Source: Ailanthus altissimus (Eukaryota > Streptophyta > Magnoliopsida > Sapindales > Simaroubaceae). From it: 64,000 bases of DNA. Within the stretch, counting starts at the first letter, position 1. Every line of letters begins with the position of its first letter. The position numbers and the translations under genes were made by a program. Under the pieces are notes generated by a model. The model saw only the letters and a program-made list of their open reading frames with translations. It made no database searches and was not told the DNA's origin. The DNA lies in the NCBI GenBank assembly GCA_946807835.1, contig OX327691.1:15613688-15677687 (forward strand), given 5' to 3'. Shown one piece after another: positions 58,666 to 64,000 of the stretch.

Positions 58666-61656
58666 AATAAATATACATAGGGACACGAGGCAAATTACAC
58701 CTAAGACCAACTCCATCCGCAACTTTAAATAAAAAAATCAAAATAGATTATTTTGAGTTATCTCACCAATTCCAAAAACGAGCATTAAAATATTACTAAA
58801 AAAAAAGGTTACTAGGCATATCAAGTTAATATCCAATTTTTCATTATATATATAATACATTATTAATTACCTTTTTTAGTATTTTTTTTAAAAAAAATTG
58901 AATTATTACAAATGGAAATGCACTTCAGATATTGATCTACAATTGAATTAATTGACTAGATAATAAATATTTGTAATTTTTAAAATTAAATAATTAATTA
59001 TTTCATATTTTAGTTAAAAAAAACAAATTATTTGATACGAAGAATTTAAAATATTAACTTAAAATTTTTGATTTATTGTATTATTAAAGTAGCCAAAATA
59101 CGAAAGCATCCAAACGATTTAACTATATAGCATTATGGCCGCCAACAAAAGCTTTTTTATTTTTTTAAAAAACCAATTAGCAAATTAGGCTTCTTGGATC
59201 ATCAGTACGTGCATATTGTGGTTCATTATAAAATGTTTAGATTTAGTATTTTTTTTAAAAAACACTACAAGCACACCACCTACATTCTGAGTGAACACCG
59301 TTTTCTATTGCCCAAAAGTGGGTTTCTTTAAGGATGTAGAAGGGTGTATTTAGAAAAGTTGGTGTTTTATCTTTTGCAATAGCTCTGTTCTTGAACCCAA
59401 ATTTGAGTGTATAAATGAAAATTTCAAAGACCATTTCCCCCCTCTTTTCCAATATAATTATGACCATTTGGATGGATTAATTTTTACAATAACACATTGA
59501 CATGCCATAAAAGTAATGCGGTAAGAATACGCGAGCAATTAAATAAAACAAAAATAGGTTCAACAATACTTAGCGAAAAAAATTAATGTGTAGCTCCTAT
59601 AGTCTTTTCTTTTCTTCTTCTAACTGGTTCTTTTATTAAAAGCGCTTTTCTTAATTGGATCTAATATAAAAAATTATTTTATTAAATTAATTGTGCTAAT
59701 TTTCATTCACATATTTTTTTTTTCATTGAGATCCAATTTAACAAATCACGATGTCATTTTTGTTTTAATTTTTATACAGGCTTCTTTAATTCTGTTAAGT
59801 TTAAGCTCCATTTCAAGCGATAACATAATACTATTGTATAACAAATTACCGTACAGTATTACTCTAATTTTATTAGTGTAAATATGTATATTATTAGGAG
59901 TATTTATAGTGACACATAGCCCACTTCTAAAAAATCTACTTAGCCACTAATCCTCACATCTTTAATAAGTTGTTAAGTTAAAATAAGAACCATGTTATTG
60001 GAGTTAATAAAAGCCTAAGTCCATTAGCACCTCATATATGACTTATAGAGTAGGTCAGATGGAGCCTGATTAGTAATTTACATAACCACTAAGCCCTACA
60101 ATTAAATAATACGTCAACAAACTTCAAATTATTTTCCATGCTATTTTTGGGCCCATAATTAAAGGATATATCAACAGAGTTAAGTTATTGTTTACATCAC
60201 TCTTATGTCTTATAGTCAAATTGACACGTTAGTATGATAATATCAATCTTCACATCATTACTAAACTTAATTGTAAATTATTAAGAAAATATTATTACTA
60301 GCTAGTTGGATAAGAGGATAAAACACAAAAAGATGTAATATTGAAAGCCACATTATATTACCGCGTTAACATGTACATAAAAGCAGATTATCTCATAAAT
60401 TTAAGTATGAGAATGACACTTATATTTTACGTATTAAGAGAGAATTAGTTACTAATGAGCTTTTAACCTTATACTTCTCTAAAACGCTCTTATTGAAGAG
60501 AAGTCCTTCAATCATATATGCCATGTATTGATTCAAAAAAAATTCTCTAAGCTATTTTCCTTTAAGCATAGAGTATATAAACAATTTTGCACAAAAGTAA
60601 GATAGGTGAATCAAAACAATAGACAAGTAAAAAATTTATAAAGTATAGGCCATTTCGCTATAGCGATGTTGGGTATTTATATTATTATAAGATTATTTGG
60701 TGGACTCGGGATTAAAAGTTTTGTCCCAAAGTTAGCACAAACACGGAATAACACTAATAATTTTACAAATAGTCCAATCCTATATATAATATTCAGTCTC
60801 CCAAACATGTCCTGACTTACTAGAGTCTAGGGGTAGAGTTTTTGCTACAAGTACCAATAAGGGTTATGGTTATAAATAAGATAAAGAGGAGAAAGAAGTT
60901 GTTCAACGTTGAAAGAAAAAAGAAATAGAGGATAATTATCTCATTCCAACGGTGAAACTGTGGGATTGAACTTTTGAATAGTCCAAACAACTTAAATGAG
61001 AGGTCCAATTAGAAATTGCCATTTTAAGCTTCAATTTCAACTTCACCTACCCAACTCATGTTTGTTCCAATTCCGAAATCATCAGCATTCCCTTTAAACG
61101 GGAAGCAAAATGGATAGCTCAGAGCATGCCTGCTACCAGAGTTAACAAATTTGGTGAAACATCTAATTTCTTACATCTAATTTCTTACACTTTGGTTGCA
61201 AAATTTTGCAGCTTTTTTCATTTATCTGCAATTCATCTGAATCCTAAGCTTGCATACTTTTATACCTAGATAAGGTCCTACTCAATCGTCGGAAGAGTCT
61301 GTAATTTTCGTGGGAAAAATGAATAAAAATTTCATATATATATATATAAATTTAATTAATTTTTTTTTTTAAAAAAATGAAATATAATTTGAGTTTTTAG
61401 ATCCGCATCATGCCATCATCTCCGTATCTTATGCCCATCATATCAAACCAATATATCTCATAACAATAATCATTTCGACCTTCTCCCGTCAATCACATCT
61501 GATGTGTTTAATCAAATTTAATGTGTGGAAAAAAGTTGGGATGATACTCATCGCTATTGGCAATTTAGACCCTAAAGTCTTTTAATTCGTTTATTTTATT
61601 TTATTATTAAGAGTGGGCCAAAATTTCAAAGGTACCGAATTTTAATTTTTAGACGA
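58666..61656. other. AT-rich intergenic spacer
   Basis: No gene or RNA supported. Contains an (AT)n run near 61337-61347. Open frames at 59255-59467 (minus) and 60820-61008 (minus) have no recognisable motif. Confidence 0.5.
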
Positions 61657-62476
61657 TGTTAAGAAATTAGTTATTCAATTATTTTAATTAAATAAAATTT
61701 GATATGAATATTAAAATAAAAAATCATTAAAAATTTAAAACGTATAAGATATATAAGAGAAATTTAAGAAGTGTGAAACACGGAGGAAGAAGCGAAATAA
61801 AATTTGAAAACACAAAAAAAGTGAAAAAAAACTCGTAGAAAGGCACCAAGGTTGAGCGTCACGATGCCCAAACCAGAAGTCCAGAACTACGGCGATGGTG
61901 CGATAATGGCCAGCATCACTGTACCAGAAGCGTCAAAATGTCCGTTTTTGATCCAGATTTCAAGTTTTATGAAGTTTAAGACTTCCAAAACAAGTGAACT
62001 TTTACTCTAACAAATAGGGTTAATAGACACGAAATAAATCCTATATAAACACTTGTAAACCCCTTATTTCAAATTAAACTTTATGAGAGACTTTAAGGGA
62101 GGGGAAGAATTGGGTAGACACTAAGTGCTTGTGTGTGCTAGGGTGAAACCGTTGTTTGTGTGTTCATTGCTCGTGGTAGAGTAAGGGTACACTAAACATT
62201 AGGTCCTTTTAAGGGTTCTTCATTGGATTTTCCTTATAAAATATCTAGAGAGTTAATAAGAGAGGCTAGAATCCTTGGATTCACCGTGGACATAGGCAAT
62301 TAGTTGAACCACGTAAGATTGTGTTGTGCTCTTTTATATTTTGCCTTGAATTCTTGGTATTTTACTTAATTAATAGGTTATTCCGCTGCGTAAGGAGGTT
62401 AGGGTTCTAAGTTGAACTTAAGGTTCTTCGCTTCAACCTAATCTCAAGAGGGAGAAGAGCGTTCCCTCCTTCAACA
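61657..62476 (+). repeat. LTR of truncated + strand Copia copy (left arm of inverted repeat)
   Basis: Begins TGTTAAGAAATTAG and ends CTTCAACA, 820 bp, and is matched in inverted orientation by 63509-64000 and by the solo LTR at 32175-35814. It has a TATA-like CCTATATAAAC near 62040. The GC-rich segment that holds the 22-bp minisatellite in the solo LTR is here a shorter, degenerate GC-richer stretch (about 61838-61940). Confidence 0.85.
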
Positions 62477-62479
62477 AAC

Positions 62480-62491
62480 TGGTATCAGAGT
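62480..62491 (+). other. Primer-binding site of the left Copia copy
   Basis: TGGTATCAGAGT, three bases after the LTR end. It is one base off the usual Met-tRNA site (TGGTATCAGAGC), which the right copy keeps. Confidence 0.8.
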
Positions 62492-62528
62492 TAAAGGTTC
62501 GATAATACACATTTGGAGTATTTAAACC

Positions 62529-62822
62529 ATGGTTGCAATCAAGCAAGAAATAGAGAAGTTCAATGGGATGAATGACTTTAATCTTTGAAGGAAGAAGGTT
62601 AGGGCTCTATCAGTGAAGGAAGGGCTAGACTCAGCCTTGGAAGAAGCCAACTTCTCAACTAGTGATGAGACGACAACCTTAAAGTCTGGGAAGAAAGATT
62701 GGGACAAGATTCAAAAAAAGGCTCACAACACTATAATATTGGCATTGCACGATGAAGAATTAAAGGAAGCTGGTGATGAAGAAACTGCTTTAGGGCTATG
62801 GAAGAGACTCGAGGCATTATAC
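62529..62822 (+). pseudogene. Copia gag N-terminus, truncated (left copy)
   Basis: ATG 62529 opens a gag frame (MVAIKQEIEKFNG...) with one stop, TGA at 62586, where the right copy keeps TGG. The frame is otherwise open up to 62822, where the similarity ends abruptly at the boundary with the inverted copy. About 98 codons remain of a gag that would normally be several hundred. No pol part is present. Confidence 0.85.
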
Positions 62823-63456
62823 TCGGGGCTATGCTTCATTCCTTGTGCAAGCAATGTTGCTCCACTCTTGGACTTAGATCTCTTTGTCAATTCTTTCGAG
62901 TTCAATGATGCCTTAACGTCATTCATCGTTAAAGACTCCTTACCATACATCAGCGTATCCATAAATCTCTCATAGCTCTTTGGCAACGAACTTAACGGGA
63001 TAATGACCTTGTCTTCATCCTCAGTCTTAATGCCTAGTTGCTTAAAACTTATGATGATCTTGTTGAACTCGTCAATGTGAGTTCTCAATGAAGATCCCTC
63101 GTGCATTGTTAGTTGATGCAGTTTCTTTTTCACAAGAAGTCTATTTGCAAGAGACTTCTTCATGTATAATGCTTTGAGTCTCTTCCATAGCCCAAAGCAA
63201 TTTCTTCATCACCAGCTTCTTTTAATACTTCGTGGCGCAATGCCAATATTATAGTGTTGTGAGCCTTTTTCTGAATCGTGTTCCAATATTTCTACCCGAA
63301 TTTTGAGGTTGTCGTCTCATCGTTAGTTGAGGAGCTGGCTTCTTCCAAGACTGAGTCTAGCCCTTCCTTCACTGGTAGAGCCCTAACTTTCTTCCTCCAA
63401 AGATTGAAGTCATTCATCCCATTGAACTTGTCTATTTCTTGCGTGATTGCAGCTAT
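62823..63456 (-). pseudogene. Copia gag, truncated (right copy, minus strand)
   Basis: In the minus direction the gag start codon reads ATA at 63454-63456 in place of ATG. The frame then has TAG at 63292-63294 and a one-base frameshift near 63190, after which it is open from 63163 (MKKSLANRLLVKKK...) to the junction. The part at 62823-63163 continues gag beyond where the left copy stops, so this copy is truncated later. Similarity to gag ends at 62823 at the join with the left copy. Confidence 0.85.
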
Positions 63457-63493
63457 GGTTTAAATACCCCAAGTGTGTATTATCGAACCTTTA

Positions 63494-63505
63494 GCTCTGA
63501 TACCA
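63494..63505 (-). other. Primer-binding site of the right Copia copy
   Basis: On the minus strand this reads TGGTATCAGAGC, the Met-tRNA type, next to the LTR end at 63509. Confidence 0.85.
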
Positions 63506-63508
63506 GTT

Positions 63509-64000
63509 TGTTGAGGGAGGGAACACCCTTCTTTCTTTTGAGATTAGGTTGAAGTGAAGAGCCTCAAGTTCAACCTAGAACCCTAACCTCTTTGCGCAAC
63601 GGAATAACCTATTAATTAAGCAAAATACCAAGAATTCAAGACAAAATATAAAATATAAAGGAGCACAATACAATGTTACGTGGTTCGGCTAATTACCTAT
63701 GTCCACGGTGGATCCAAGGATTCTAACCTCTCTTGTTAACTCCCTAAAGTTTTTACAAGAAAAAACTAATGAAGAACCCTTAAAATGACCTAATGTTTAG
63801 TATAACCTTACTTTACCAAGAGCAATGAACACTCAAACGACGGTTCCACCCCAGTACACATAAGCACTCAGTGTCTACCCAGTTTTTCCCCTCTCTTAGA
63901 GTTTCTCTTAATGCTTAATCTGAAATAAAAGGTTTACAAGTATTTATATAGGGTTTGTTTCATGCTTACTAACCCGATTCCTTGTTGGAGTAAGAGTCCA
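63509..64000 (-). repeat. LTR of truncated minus-strand Copia copy, cut by the window end
   Basis: On the + strand it begins TGTTGAGGGAGGG, the complement of the LTR 3' end. The visible 492 bp match the inverse of 61990-62476 and the solo LTR at 32175-32385 and 35110-35395. The rest, including its 5' boundary and any target duplication, lies outside the window. Confidence 0.85.

Noticed and set aside
1..64000. CRISPR arrays, bacterial operons, integrons or prophage
   Set aside because: No direct-repeat and spacer pattern or compact gene layout exists. Spliced genes and plant retrotransposons show this is nuclear plant DNA.

Overview
This is plant nuclear DNA, AT-rich and probably from a eudicot. 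The signs are multi-exon genes with GT-AG introns, a plant-type OSBP-related protein, a MORN-repeat PIP5 kinase (an arrangement typical of plants), and Copia, Gypsy-chromovirus and LINE remnants. The species cannot be fixed from sequence alone.

Only two cellular genes are convincing, both on the + strand. The first (8,617-17,111) has ten coding exons and encodes an 801-residue OSBP-related protein (ORP1 clade) with a PH domain, coiled coil, acidic linker and sterol/PI4P-binding ORD domain. The second (38,310-42,024) has eight coding exons and encodes a 783-residue phosphatidylinositol-4-phosphate 5-kinase with about eight N-terminal MORN repeats. Both proteins handle PI4P: one family binds or exchanges it at membranes and the other turns it into PI(4,5)P2. 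I see no evidence that they are co-regulated.

The rest is intergenic DNA and transposable elements. From left to right: 1-8.0 kb, AT-rich spacer with a small inverted-repeat element and a promoter-like GC-richer block; 17.1-22.8 kb, spacer with a minus-strand L1-type LINE reverse-transcriptase relic; 22.77-27.69 kb, a complete Copia element with a 5-bp target duplication, whose polyprotein is broken by 12 stop codons but no frameshift; 29.87-30.58 kb, a hAT-like inverted-repeat element; 30.6-35.8 kb, a diverged LTR and then a solo Copia LTR split by a 2.7-kb insertion; 43.33-49.19 kb, a complete minus-strand Gypsy chromovirus with gag, protease, RT, RNase H, integrase and chromodomain, all decayed; 49.2-61.6 kb, gene-poor AT-rich spacer; 61.66-64.0 kb, two truncated Copia copies of the solo-LTR family facing each other as a large inverted repeat that runs off the window.

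The observations most worth following are the inverted LTR-gag repeat (a possible hairpin siRNA source), a 42-bp in-frame duplication of a splice acceptor plus exon start in the ORP gene, the four further clusters of local duplication in that gene's introns, the transition-dominated decay of the Copia copy, and a GC-rich 22-bp minisatellite carried inside an LTR family. No clearly new gene system was found.
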